Part shown: positions 26,601 through 36,463 of the stretch, piece by piece
Position numbering within the stretch: position 1 is the stretch's first letter
How the letters are laid out: every line of letters begins with the position of its first letter
NCBI GenBank assembly: GCA_033980235.1
Contig: CM067075.1
Coordinates: forward strand, 24,375,061-24,439,060
DNA from: Diadema setosum
Taxonomy: Eukaryota; Echinodermata; Echinoidea; Diadematoida; Diadematidae
Reading direction: 5' to 3'
Length of the DNA stretch: 64,000 nucleotides
Made by a program: the position numbers and the translations under genes
The notes under the pieces: generated by a model
Seen by the model: only the letters and a program-made list of their open reading frames with translations
Databases searched by the model: none
Told to the model about the DNA's origin: nothing

Positions 26601-27149
26601 TTACCAGAACCATCACATGATGTGCAAGGGTAAGTCAGAAACTTCATCATATACCCCCATTACAGATGCCACAGAAGTTGTATGCAGTCCCGCATGTACA
26701 CATCTCTGTATGCCCTCTTAGCTGTTCGAAAATCTTAGTCTCACAAAAGCGCAATTTGATGCAAAGTGCATTTGGATTACCTAATGTATTCTCATAGAGA
26801 TAGGCAGACTTTGTTAAACTCTTTGCTGTATTATCAAAAAGAGTGTGTTTCTTTGCAAATGTTTTAGCCATTGTCAAAAACATTAATCAAGAATTAACAC
26901 TCAATTTGCCATGCTGCAGATGTCTTCCGACTCAGTGCCAACCTCATTTACCAGTCCCGGGCCAGGGCGGCGCACCACACCAACCAGCACAGCCTGCACA
27001 TGCATCAGATTGAGGAGGTGCGCAGCAAATCACGGCAAGCTGCCGCCGCTGCTGCTGCCGCCACCCCATCGCCGAGGGCAGGCGTGACGTCGCCAGGCTC
27101 TCGTGGAGACGGAGGGCGTCACTTCACACCATCGCCGGCATCGAGATGA
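14542..27149 (+). CDS. LRRC46: Leucine-rich repeat-containing protein 46 (LRRC46), seven exons
   Basis: Exons 14542-14629, 18268-18355, 19922-20030, 22561-22717, 23508-23577, 25244-25449 and 26920-27149 join in frame (948 nt, 315 residues plus TGA); every intron is GT-AG. The ARRNLTESL segment, the line THVRLDRENLVEIDNLE and the LRRs NLYLQENAISVIENLECL, SLQFLTLAGNKIERVENLK, LKLLDLSENRIDHLD and SLVFLNLTGNRC follow the order and wording of vertebrate LRRC46 (about 320 residues). The C-terminal part is acidic (runs of D and E), then Ala-rich (QAAAAAAAA), then Ser/Pro-rich. In mammals LRRC46 is a sperm-flagellum/ciliary protein. The SDS22-like LRR block suggests a protein-binding scaffold rather than an enzyme. 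The weakest part is exon 1, whose 29 residues have no clear match to vertebrate LRRC46. Confidence 0.9.
14774..15163. mobile_element. Palindromic TTAA-type MITE, family 1 (LRRC46 intron 1)
   Basis: Begins TTAAAGGGACTGTACAGT and ends ACTGTACACACCCTTTAA. The two halves are inverted copies; ATGGCTGAGATATCCAAAAA is answered by TTTTTGGATATCTCAGCCAT. About 390 bp, no coding capacity. The TTAA at both ends may be the target duplication. Confidence 0.75.
15420..15720. repeat. CTAGA/TAGAC-rich degenerate simple sequence in LRRC46 intron 1
   Basis: Dense, irregular copies of AGACTAGA, TCTAGA and GAGTCTTA without a fixed period. The rest of intron 1 shows no other gene. Confidence 0.4.
16048..16078. 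other. Hairpin in LRRC46 intron 1
   Basis: GCAGCCGCTGTCGC and GCGACAGCAGCTGC pair with one mismatch around a 3-base loop (AAA). Confidence 0.5.
16345..16394. promoter_or_regulatory. CRE/ETS composite promoter-like cluster in LRRC46 intron 1
   Basis: A 20-bp sequence AGCTAGTCGGAGCGGAAGTG occurs twice (16345-16364 and 16369-16388). The second copy continues into CGGAAGTGACGTCA (16381-16394), a perfect fused ETS (CGGAAGTG) and CREB/ATF (TGACGTCA) site. Such composites typify TATA-less housekeeping promoters. No exon could be assigned to it on either strand. It may drive an alternative LRRC46 first exon or a non-coding transcript. Confidence 0.45.
16727..16752. other. Perfect 11-bp hairpin in LRRC46 intron 1
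   Basis: CAGACCGCTGT and ACAGCGGTCTG pair perfectly around a 4-base loop (TTGC). Confidence 0.6.
18268..18355 (+). CDS. LRRC46: LRRC46 exon 2
   Basis: Encodes PPKPARISMVMIARRNLTES and the following nine residues. The RNLT motif matches vertebrate LRRC46 just before its LRR block. The acceptor has a long T tract and the donor is GTAAGT. Confidence 0.85.
18943..19332. mobile_element. Palindromic MITE, family 1 (LRRC46 intron 2)
   Basis: Same family as the intron 1 element. It has a degenerate left end (TCAAAGGGTGTGTACAGTTC), internal inverted halves with GAAATGGCTGAGATAT and ATCTCAGCCATTTGAAAACC, and a right end with CTCAACTAGTACTGTACTAA. The terminal TTAA has been lost. Confidence 0.7.
19922..20030 (+). 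CDS. LRRC46: LRRC46 exon 3 (first LRRs)
   Basis: Encodes IDGLMKLTHVRLDRENLVEI and DNLEMLGPVTNLYLQE. The VRLDRE and NLxxLYLQ signatures are those of LRRC46. Donor GTAAGC, phase 0. Confidence 0.95.
20040..20720. mobile_element. Foldback minisatellite element, copy 2 (LRRC46 intron 3)
   Basis: The left arm (about 20040-20215) carries CCATGAGTCATAAAGCCC-type tandem units. The right arm (about 20500-20715) carries CTCATGGGCTGTATGACTCA-type inverted units. The unit sequence is the same as in the 8.2-kb element, and the centre differs. Confidence 0.6.
21472..21565. mobile_element. Short inverted-repeat element, TTAACCCATTGAGG family
   Basis: TTAACCCATTGAGGATGG at the left is inverted as TCCTCATCCAATGGGTTAA at the right, with a central palindrome CCCGAGTATACTCGGG. 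A diverged relative sits at about 23826-23901 (ATACTCGGGC, AATGGGAAATGCGTGTTGTA, GGGTTAAC). Confidence 0.6.
21562..21972. mobile_element. TTAA-flanked MITE, family 2 (LRRC46 intron 3)
   Basis: Terminal inverted repeats TTAAAGGCACATAGACCCGG and, at the right, CTGGGTCTGCAGTGTGCCTT plus TAA. About 411 bp. It abuts and shares its left TTAA with the preceding element. No transposase is visible. Confidence 0.6.
22098..22284. mobile_element. mariner-type MITE (LRRC46 intron 3)
   Basis: TA-flanked, about 187 bp, with ends CAGTGGACTTCCATTATAA and GGGAGTACACTG forming imperfect terminal inverted repeats. Ends and TA target are typical of Tc1/mariner derivatives. Confidence 0.55.
22561..22717 (+). CDS. 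LRRC46: LRRC46 exon 4 (central LRRs)
   Basis: Encodes about two and a half SDS22-type repeats (NAISVIENLECLTSLQFLTL, then AGNKIERVENLK, LLDLSENRIDHLDV). Preceded by a T-rich tract and CAG; donor GTATGT, phase 1. Confidence 0.95.
22718..23507. other. LRRC46 intron 4
   Basis: GT-AG intron with no repeat or gene that I can support. Confidence 0.6.
23508..23577 (+). CDS. LRRC46: LRRC46 exon 5 (last LRR)
   Basis: Encodes EELPKSLVFLNLTGNRCVES and RDYR. It aligns with the FPQSLLILNLSGNSC segment of the vertebrate protein. Donor GTCAGT, phase 2. Confidence 0.93.
24562..25146. mobile_element. Solo LTR of about 585 bp (LRRC46 intron 5)
   Basis: The interval starts TGTTGTGTTATG and ends CACTACACAACA. 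The 8-bp ends TGTTGTGT/ACACAACA are perfect inverted repeats with TG...CA. An AATAAA lies about 90 bp before the right end, as in an LTR R region. The flanks CTAT and CTGT could be a decayed 4-bp target duplication. No internal retroelement remains. Confidence 0.55.
25244..25449 (+). CDS. LRRC46: LRRC46 exon 6 (LRR cap and acidic region)
   Basis: Encodes the LRR C-terminal cap (ALPNLKQLDNEMLTKDEKRA) followed by a run of about 20 acidic residues. Donor GTGAGT, phase 1. Confidence 0.92.
26118..26255. mobile_element. Short foldback MITE (LRRC46 intron 6)
   Basis: GGGGCATTTCATGAAGCATT plus TTGTC at the left pairs with GACAAAACGCTTCATGAAAT plus GCCCC at the right; about 138 bp. Confidence 0.65.
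26920..27149 (+). CDS. LRRC46: LRRC46 exon 7 (C-terminus and stop)
   Basis: Begins DVFRLSANLIYQSRARAAHH, continues with an EEVRSKSRQ helix, an Ala run and a Ser/Pro-rich tail, and ends at TGA 27147-27149. Confidence 0.9.
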
Positions 27150-29569
27150 TGGCAAGGAAATGCTGGGAAAATATGGACTGCCCGGACTTGTAACATTCAC
27201 AGAAGGGCATACTGGTAGATGGATCTGATCACAATTTGCAATGAGCAGCTGCCTACAAGCTTGTACTTGGGCAATGGGGAAGAGAAAAGACACCTTTAAT
27301 TTCTCCCTGATTCATCAGCAATGCTTGATTTCTGAGCTAAATCAGCATTCAGATAATAGAAATACATTGTAGATCCAAACTCTAAGGATCCATATACAAT
27401 ACATTTACATGTAGTTCACTGTCAATTCAAATTTTGTCATTTTCATTGTTACCAATTCATGACTCTTCTTTTTTGCGCGGCTGTTCTGTGTTCGTAGAAT
27501 TTATATAATACATACATAGTGTATATGAATGATGTAAATAGATGGAGAAAGTTATGCCATATTTACATAAAGTATCACCTTGAAACTGGTTTCCTATTCA
27601 AAAGAGAAATAACTCGGTGGTCAATGGGAATTTGAGAAATATGTGTGAAAATGTTAAAATTAAACCAAATAGTGTTTCATTGCAATGAGATATGGATATG
27701 TTTTCTCAAAATAGTGCTGTTTGCCACAGTGACATATGCAAATTAGTTGATGATGTAATCACTTCACGAGTCACCATCGCCGTGTGTTAGCACGCATAAC
27801 TTCATTAAATTCCCCTCTCTGAAACAAACTGAAAAAATGCCCCAGTGATACCAGATGAATTACCTGGTACATCAATAGCCCAATCTATTTTAGGGTTGTG
27901 ATGATTGAACAGTGATGAAGTTTTGACAATATGGGGATATTTTATATGTATGAAGCAGAGGTGAGGGTACTGGGCTCATTACATCATCACCTCATTTAGT
28001 TTGCCTGTTATTGTTGTTGGTTTTTTTTTTTTTGGGGGGGGGGGAGGGGGAGGGTTTGTGACCAATAATAATTCAAGCATATACTAGTAACACTCAAAAA
28101 CTTCCATTTTTGATCTGGTTTTACGGATTGGCACTGTCCATGTATTAAACATGAACAGTGCCAGTTCATTAAACTGGGCCAAAATTTAACTCTGTTTATC
28201 CAAGTCAACTTGTAAGTGCAGTGGAGTTTTGCTCCTTTGCTATGAAGAGCTGCTCAAGGAAATGAACATGTGTTTGTAGTGCTTGCTCCCTTTCCTTTCC
28301 CACTTTGAGTGGTACATTGTCAACGGCAATATTTCCACTCGTTTTTTGTGAACAAAGCGTATCATCATTGCTATTAGAGGACACTGGAGGAAATATACTG
28401 AGAGATACAATGTAATGAGTCACTGAGTATAAAATGTGAACATCTTTTGATGCAAGATCTTGATCAAACCATCAATGATAGCCCCTGCTACTGTCTTTAA
28501 ACTACCATTTCTTTGGAATTGGGCTTTTTCAGCTGTGCATGGTCTGCACAAGTGATTGGGATGTGTACCTCATGGTTTGAAGAAGGGAATGTGTCTTGGA
28601 GAGTTGTGTAGTACTGTATGTAATTGTTTTCATTTTCATTGCAAGTGAACCCATCACTACTGCACGTCACTTTGTTTGCTGGCGATGCTGTGTGTTTTTA
28701 TTATAGGAGTGGACATTTTTACCTGTTGGCCAGCCACCGGCTGCAGTGAAGCAAATGACTTCTTGTCCGAGTTTGAGGCTCTCATACAGTGCAAAAAGGG
28801 GCTTGTAAATTTGCCAGGGTACAAGGGCAGGGATATTATGTCTCATTGCCCAATAGAGGGCTCACTGTAGGTGAAAATGATGCTCAAGGTTTAGACAGCA
28901 TCACAATGTGTGTTGATGATAACAGCAGATGGCACTCTTGTGGTACTGACTATCTGGTTAGATGTTAAACATAATGGCCCGAATTCACGAAGGTGGTAAA
29001 ATTGAAACCATGATCTAAAACATGGGCAAAAACCATGGAGCGCCAAGTGTCGCATGGAATATTTCATTTAGAAATCAGTCATTTCGTGGATGAAATGATT
29101 ATTTTGTAACAAAATGACAGCATTTTGTAGCGAAATGAAAATTTCGTCCACGAAATGGTCATTTTGTCGACGAAATGGCTGATTTCGTAACGAAATATTC
29201 CGTGCGACACTTGGCGACCCATGGTTTCGATTGTACCACCTTCTTGAATTCGGGCCAATGTCGGCATAATTGCAACATGTGTTGATGCAGTATCTGCGAC
29301 AAGTGAATTATTTTAGTGCACATGTATTTTGATACTTTGATCTGAAACTAACCATTAGAGTTATCAATGCTGTCAATCCTTGCCACAATGTACCTTTCTA
29401 CAACTTAAGTCAAATCCAACACCAGAACCATCCTTTTTTATTCCATTCATTAATTTGATGAATTCATGTCCTCTTATAAGTATGTAAACTTTGTGTGTGA
29501 TGCATGTTCCTTGAGAGAAGATTCCGTCCATTATGTAAAAATGTATCAACTTGTCTATAGCTAAATAAA
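27150..29569 (+). other. Probable LRRC46 3' UTR/downstream sequence
   Basis: No further exon is seen after the LRRC46 stop. The first canonical AATAAA that I find on the plus strand is at 29564-29569, so either the 3' UTR is about 2.4 kb or a variant signal is used earlier. The stretch contains a T/G homopolymer run (28019-28048) and a foldback element. Confidence 0.35.
28976..29256. mobile_element. Foldback MITE with ATTTCGT-rich core
   Basis: The ends GGCCCGAATTCACGAAGGTG and CACCTTCTTGAATTCGGGCC are inverted repeats. Inside, CCAAGTGTCGC and GCGACACTTGG pair, and the centre is filled with GAAATG/CATTTCGT units on alternating strands. About 281 bp. Confidence 0.7.
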
Positions 29570-30354
29570 TGCATGTATTCAAGCAGAACAGGGCCTACTT
29601 TGTGTGGTTAATTGATTGTATCTCTCCACAAACACGTGTCATGTCAGGAAAACACTTCAAATGTTTGGTATGTTTTTGTTTTTGTTTTTGTTTTTGTTTT
29701 TTGTTTTTGTGGGTTTTTTTTTGGACAAAGGACCAGCCAGCTACTGGACTGTGCAGGGACGTGTGTGAAGCCTTGTTGACAGATTCAACCCCCCTAAGGG
29801 GGTCTACACATGATATACCATTGGAATACATGTATAATTCACCTGTTGTTTATACACCAAAACCTTGGGTTTTGACACAAGAAAACAGGGGCAAAGAAGA
29901 AGAAGAAGACGACGTCGAAGAAGAAGAAGAAGAAGGAGAAGTAGCAATAGGGAGTAACAAATACATGTACCACTTCACAGGCGCAGAGGCAGCTTCATTT
30001 AAAGGTGTAACCCTTTCTCCACTGCACTTAGTACATGTACATGCCATCAACAGATTTCAGTACATTCTCATCTTGAGCTGATATACACTGTCCTGTAGCA
30101 CCTGCATTTGTGTATCTGTGAGACTGCATGCTCTTCTTTGCAGCTTTACTTCGATCAGCCGTCTCTAGTTCTCCAATCATTAATTGTGTATATACCCACC
30201 CCTGCTAACGTCAGTACACAAGTTACCGATACTCCAGTCATTCTTTTCTTGCATCTGGACACACAAACTCTCATAATCTTCTGTACTCTAGCAAAGGATC
30301 TTTGAAATGAGTAACGGGACCAGAAGAAATTATGAGCTATTTACAATTCTTGGA

Positions 30355-30360
30355 TTTATT
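30355..30360 (-). promoter_or_regulatory. Polyadenylation signal, copy A
   Basis: AATAAA on the minus strand 66 bp after the stop, in a 3' flank homologous to that of copy B. Homology to the other copies ends at about 30302. Confidence 0.6.
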
Positions 30361-30425
30361 ATCCAATCCAATATTTTTATGTACATAAATCTTTTTTCAT
30401 ATCATAGCTGATTTTACCCCAAATC

Positions 30426-33400
30426 CTAGCTCACCGCCCCCTTCCTTCCCTCACTCTTCATCGCCGTGCCTCTTTCTGCTGATACAGCATATATAAAGAT
30501 TGTCCACCACTTTCGTGAAGATTTCTTCTCCCTCTTGGTGTGGTTCGATAGCATGACGTTTTCTTGTGAGGTTTCCCGTGTCATGCCCTCTTCCATATTT
30601 CCTTCAAACTCTGGTGGAATGCTCTCCTCATACAGAACTTGTCCTTTGCCATTCCTTGTCATTTGTCTTTCAGCAGCAGACGTTCCGGTTTCCTCCTTTA
30701 CCTCCCCCAGCCCAGAGGTCTCGGCGTCCCTTTCCTCAAACCCATTATTGTCCTCTAACGCTTCACCGCTGTCGTACACATCCAGAATTGCACTGAATTC
30801 TGTAGCCACTCCTTCTACCACACATTTTGGCTTCTTTGCCTCAACAATAAAAGTCTTCCCTTCCTGAGCCTTCTCCGGCTCTCGCACGTTCTCGTTTTCT
30901 TGTTGGTCTTCTTGATTTATATCGCGCAATCCATGCTGCCTCTTCTCCTCATCTCCTTTCTGTATCTCCACCAGCTCACGTGATGCCAGTCTTTCCTTCT
31001 CATCCTTGGATACTACTTCATCGTGCTCCTCTGCCTCGTCGTTCTCCTTTCTATCTTCTTGGTCCTCCTCATCCTTCCTAGCCATCTCACCCACTGTATA
31101 TTCCTCCTGTTCGTCCGTCTGTGGCTCCGCCGCCTCCGGTGGTCCTGCCCGTTTTTGCATAATTTTCTCCCTCTTCTCCTCCTCATGTTCAGCTTTTGCA
31201 ACAATTCTCTGTTGGGATCTCTCCTCTTCCTCCTCGTCCTTTTCCTCCTCGTCCTCAATCTCGATCAAATTCTTGATCCCCTCGTGTCTGTACTCTGCTT
31301 CCCCCTCAGCCTGCCTGCCCTCCTTCTGCCTAGACGCCGCCTCCTCCTCATCATCATTAATCTCGATCAGATTCTGATTCTTGATCTCCTCGATCCTTTT
31401 CTCTTCTTCCCCCTCAGTATGTGTGTTCTTCATCTGCCTCATCGCCTCCTCATCCTCCTCTCCAAGCTGCTCATTCTCCTCTTGCCAGCACTCCTTGTCA
31501 TCCTCCCTCGCCCCGCCTTTCTGCTCCTCTTCATCATGATTACTTTTCGCATCAATTTTCTGTTGCTGCATCTCCTCCTTCTCCACTTCCATCTCAATCT
31601 CGATGTGATTCTTGATCTCCTCGTGCCTGTACCCTGCTTTCACATCAGTCTCCAATTCCTCCATCTGCCCAAACACCTCCTCATCCTCATCCTTTCCAAG
31701 TTGCTCATTCTCCTCTAGCCAGCACCCCTCGTCTTCCTCAACTGTTATCTGATTCGTCTCCTCCTGCTCCCGATACTCTGCTCCCCTCGCCATTTCCCCG
31801 TTTTCCTCCATGAGCTTCTCCTCATCCTTCTCCTCCCCAATCTGGCCATTCTCCTCTTGCCAGCACTCCTCGTCATCCTCCCTTGGCCCGCCTTCCTGCT
31901 CATCCTCACCTTGTTCAGTTTTCCCATCAACGTTCTGTTGCTGCCTCTCCTCCTCCTCCTCGTCTTCCTCCTCAATCTCGATCTGATTCTTCATCTCCTC
32001 GTGCCTGTACTCGGCTTCCCCATCAGTCTCGAATTCCTCCATCTGTCTAAAGACCTCCTCATCCTTCTCCTCCCCAATCTGTCCATTCTCCTCTTGCCAG
32101 CACTCCTCGTCTTCCTCCCTCGCCCCGCCTTCCTGCTTCTCATTTTGTTCGGTTATCGAACCAATTTTCTGTTGCTGCCTGTCCTCTTCCTTCTCCTCAA
32201 TCTCTGTCTGATTGTTGATCTCTTCGTGCCTGTACTCGGCTTCCCCATCAGTCTCCAATTCCTCCATCTGTCCAATCGCCTCCTCATCCTTCTCCTCCCC
32301 AATCTGTCCATTCTCTTCTTGCCAGCACTCCTCATCTTCCTCAATCGAACCACCTTCCTGGTCCTCATCATCATGTTCAATTTTCGCACCAATTTTCTGT
32401 TGCTGCTGCTCTTCCTCGTCAATCTCAATCTGATTCTTGATCTCCTCGTGCCTGTATATCTCTGCTTCCCCCTCAGTCTCCCTGCCCTCCCTCTGCGTAG
32501 ACGCCCCCTCCTCCTCCTCCTCTTCAAGCTGCTCATTCTCCTCCAGCCAGCACTCCTCTTCCTCGCCAGCTATCTGCTTCGTCTCCTCCTGCTCCTGATC
32601 ATACTCTGCTTCCCTCATCATTTCCTTTTCTTCCACGAGCCTATCCTCATACTTCTCCTCACTAATCTGCTCTTGCCAGCACTCCTCTTTCTCCTCTGCC
32701 ATCTGCGCCGTCTCATTTTTCTCCTCCTCCTCCTCCTCCTTCTCCAGCTGCGTGTTTTCATCGTCTTCCTCTCCATACTCCTCATCTAAATCCTCTCCCA
32801 ACGTATGCGTAGTTTCCCCCTCCGTAGACTCCTGTCGATATTTTGCAGCAAGTAATTCAAGGTTGTCCGAACGTGCCTCTTTTCCATGTTCGATGATCTC
32901 GATCGTATTGCCATCCCCATCTGTCATAGCCTCATCTCCTTTCGTCTGCTCTTCCATCTCTTCTCCATCCTCATCTTCTCCCGTCTTCTCTTCAACGATT
33001 TTATTCTGACTGTCCTCATCCTTTTCCTCCTCCTCTTCTGCACTCTCCTCTCTCTTCAGAGCTGTGATGTCCTCCACTGACGCCATTTCTAGTTTCTCTT
33101 CGGTGTGTTCTCTCTCCACAACCACGTTTTCCCCTTCCTCGTCGTAAACTTTCTCTGAGATGTCAACTGCTTCTCCCTCCCCAACTTCCCTTTCTGCAAT
33201 CTCTTGATCCTCGGATGTCTGTCTCTGCACCTTCCACTTTGCCTCCGTCGCCTCGCAGGATCTCACGACTTCGCCGGTGCTGCCGGTGTAATCATCCGGC
33301 ATGATGTCTGGGATATCTCTCAGAAAGACGAATTCGATGAATTCGTTCATCGCCTTCAAATATTCCTTGAAAGCGGGAATGACCCGAGTGGCTGAGGGTG

Positions 33401-34243
33401 GGATGATAGATAAATGATATACATAAATAGTGGTCGGTGATTGGTCATAATAAATCTCGTGACTTATGCTGCGATGATCAAAATCGTCACATTGTGAGCA
33501 GTAAAGTTACGTCAGGCAATACAGGCTGATGTACATGCAATATTATAGAATTTAATTGGCTGCCCAGGGGCTAGGATGCATGATGTGCATTGTCGTAGAC
33601 CATCAATACATTTAGTACACTAACAAATTTTGCCTTGTCTATCGTTACAGTCCCTTTGGAGTTGTATTTTTCCCTCGAGATAATATTTCCCCTCTGCACT
33701 GTGCGCTTCAGGAGAATAATATAATCTCTTAAAAGGCGATATCTGTGTGATATATGATCTATATTTTTATAATCATGTACATTATATATATCAAGAGTAA
33801 AAAACAGTCGTATGAAAACACCGCAGGAGCAAAAAAAAAAAAAAAAATGGACTGAACATAAAGAAATAGATGCAAGAAACCAAGGAGACGCATAAGTTGC
33901 CAAGATACAAGTAATAACAATAAAAAGCTAGCTGGACGCATGATATAGCTTTTTTTTTGTGTGTGTCATTATTTAGTTGTTATAATTATAATTGTTATTA
34001 AAGACTGCTTTTTGACGAAGCAGGAGTGTGAAAGACGTACGTATGAAATTTGTAACAGAGTTTTACCAAGCAAAAGCAGAAGGTGTCTCCAAGACGCGGA
34101 CCTTCATCCGGGTACTTGTACCGTAACATTAATGTTAATATTTGACGAGGTGTACATTATTTGCAAACTTTATCTCAAGAAAAGAAAAAAATCATTGCAA
34201 TGCTCTAAACAAATATGAAGGAGAACTTACGTTCGTCGCTCAT
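30426..34243 (-). CDS. Glu-rich repeat protein, copy A (inverted copy)
   Basis: Two exons on the minus strand: 34231-34243 (ATGAGCGACGAAC, 13 nt, donor GTAAGT) and 30426-33391 (acceptor CTCAG), 992 residues when joined. The first residues become MSDEPTRVIPAFKEYLKAMN. The N-terminal part of about 60 residues is not repetitive and is conserved in all copies (FIEFVFLRDIPDIMPDDYTG). Then come seven units of roughly 60-80 residues, each with a CW(Q/L)E signature (ECWQEENGQIGEEKDEE), a RHEEIKNQIEIEEE segment and Q-rich linkers, all extremely acidic and likely helical. The tail is KREKKSSRKWW plus a hydrophobic patch. A 2-bp TA insertion relative to B and C shifts the frame near the end, replacing FICCISRKRHGDEE with IYAVSAERGTAMKSEGRKG and five more residues. 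I do not recognise the family. Confidence 0.8.
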
Positions 34244-34382
34244 GGTTGATTGATGAAATTTCAACCGTCGATTCGATGTAAGCCAGAAAAAAATCGCTCA
34301 AAGTCAACGTGTGACAGTAGTCAAGCGTTAAGAGCTCAAGCATATAGCCTAAAATAGGTAACAACCTATAGGTGAACATCGT

Positions 34383-34440
34383 ATTTATAGGCGGGTGCCG
34401 TTTATGTTGCCATAGCAATGCACTGTACTTTGCGCATGCG
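34383..34440 (-). promoter_or_regulatory. Core promoter of Glu-rich copy A (TATA, X-box, NRF1-like)
   Basis: On the minus strand TATAAAT (34383-34389) lies about 140 bp before the ATG. Upstream are GTTGCCATAGCAAT (34406-34419), 13 of 14 bases of an RFX X-box, and TGCGCATGCG (34431-34440), an NRF1-like core. The TATA box and the NRF1-like core are present in all four copies, while the X-box is degenerate in B, C and D. Sites are seen; function is inferred. Confidence 0.65.
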
Positions 34441-36120
34441 TGAGAGTGATGTAACACTGGAGTTTCGCGCCTGCATCCAATAAGCACCCGTGCAACATCC
34501 GCGCAGTGACGCGCATTGTATTATGCAAAGATAGTAAGCGTCTTTGGTATTATGTAAATTAGATTATAGAGTTATTTTATGTACTGCGTATGCTGGAGTA
34601 ACGATATTCCGTTCGACTTCTCTTACCACAAGAGTCGAATTTACGAAATCTTAATCCTCTATTGACAATCGATCACACCAATGCCTAGATATCTTACGTC
34701 ACGTCGGACAGGTTTACGCAGTCAGAACAATATTGATTTTAACGCTTTCGAAGAATGAGTCTAATGCAGATTTTCGCAAAGCTTCTTCAAAATGTCTTTT
34801 AGAAGTAACCTCGTCAAATTAGTATACGCCTACCCTTACACTCACTTATATGGACATGGGGATCTCTCAAAAGGGTGATAAGGGCGCTGTGAAAAGTTTA
34901 TCATTTACTATATAGCAGTTTTTTTTTTTCTCGTCTGCTTTTCTTCCCTATGAAAATAAAGAGAAAGAAAAGAAAATTCATTTTGAGAAGGTCGTAAAAG
35001 TCACTGGTATGTTCTTATCTTCCTACACAATACTCTGTGGCGGAGTTAACCTTCACGAGTATTGAAATACATGGTCAAAAAAATTGGGATTTTTTTACAG
35101 AATTATATCTAAGGCCTATATGATGGGTGAATTAGCTTTCTCTTAATATTGTAGCACTTTCTTTGCGAAAGCTTGCTTCAATCAACAATGTCTTTGATAT
35201 GGGAGTATCGGACCCCTCATTAAACTAACCAATTCTTTAGAGGCCTTAAAGAGTGTTCCCTCGCTTCAGAAAATTTTGAGATGTGCTTGATCACATTTGA
35301 TCTGACCATATGGCAAGTTTAATTTGGATACCTCAAACGGTTCTTATTGTTTATAGGCCGTCCACAAAATCGATTCCGGAAGGACGAAAGAACGGACGGA
35401 CGGAAGAAGAGAAGGTCAACCCGAATGCATAAAGCTTCCGGCGACACTTTATGGCGGAGGCATTTAAAACAAAAAGAAAAGAAGAAGAAGGGTAACAAAA
35501 TGATGTTACATTCACCCACCTACATGTATATGATATGATTTCGAGGTGGTCATCACATTGCATGTCTTGAGCAATATAAATGTTAAAATGAAATGTGTCA
35601 TTATGATTTGAATATTTACATGCCAATTTAGTTATTCTTCCCGAAACATGAACTTTCCACTTTCCTGTTTAGAATGTTAAGCCTTACATACAAAACGTAA
35701 ATTCTGTGTTACAGTTTATTTCCTGAATGACAATTGAAGTGAAATTAAAAAAAATCTATTGCGGTATGTCTATAATTATCATTTTGTTAATCTGGTATAA
35801 CGTCAAAACAAAGTAACAACTTATGCTACCAAATGAAGCAGTTGTGTTAGAAGAAGGCCCTCAGGAGATGAACTTTGATAGTTATGTAGCAATACAATAG
35901 TTTGATTCAAGGGGGAAAATACATGCACTAGATTCAACATCATAGCATCGTGGAAATATCATAAAAACATTGATGTAGCTTAACAAAAATAATTAGTTGT
36001 GTGCGGGCTTCAAGCCCTAACAGAATATCATCAAATATCTGCCAAAACATGGGAGTTATTTCACATTCTTCAGAATTAGAATTCAAATACATTATACATG
36101 TATTTTTTAATCAAAATAAC
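34441..36120. repeat. Spacer between copy A promoter and the plus-strand array
   Basis: 34441 to about 34520 is homologous, inverted, to the region upstream of the B, C and D promoters. From about 35449 (GGCGGAGGCATTTAAAACAA) the sequence runs in the same orientation as 58502 onward, so the plus-strand duplicated unit begins here. No intact gene. Confidence 0.55.
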
Positions 36121-36148
36121 ATTTGACCATAGGCAGGCAACTCGGACA

Positions 36149-36463
36149 TTAGTCAGGAGATTTACACATGTTGATTGATCTTATTGAGAAAATAATGGGC
36201 GAGTCTCGTTTAACATGATAAAAGTACATTACTTTCACCAGAGAAAGACACCCAGCATGGGCGACAATGTACAAGGAATAGTACATTGTAATTAGGGTGA
36301 ATCTTGCACATAGTTCATTAAGGTTGTCGTCGGGGTATGCAGCAGACTTCGGCACCTCGACGGGATGGAAAACGGCAGTCTTGACGTTTGGGAGACTGGA
36401 CACGGCTTGATCCCGCAATTAAATCAATTCGTCATTTTTTAGTGGCTTGAATCTAGTACAAGT
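36149..36463 (-). pseudogene. Exon-like fragment, copy 1 (broken)
   Basis: Minus-strand relative of the fragment at 51050-51331, with the same AG acceptor and ACTTGTACTGAA-like start. It has an in-frame TAA before the QDQ-like segment and lacks about ten codons containing LWSRES. It keeps FHPVEVPKSAAYPDDNLNEL. Source gene not recognised. Confidence 0.45.

Noticed and set aside
29569..30081. 170-codon frame with a Glu/Asp run between LRRC46 and the array
   Set aside because: It depends on (GTTTTT)n and (GAA)n simple sequence, with no splice context and no similarity to the neighbouring Glu-rich family beyond composition.
31857..32789. 310-codon open frame (Leu-rich) antisense to Glu-rich copy A
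   Set aside because: It is the mirror of GAG/GAA repeats (CTC/CTT), which is open by composition. The same happens opposite B, C and D. No independent start, splice or conservation signal.
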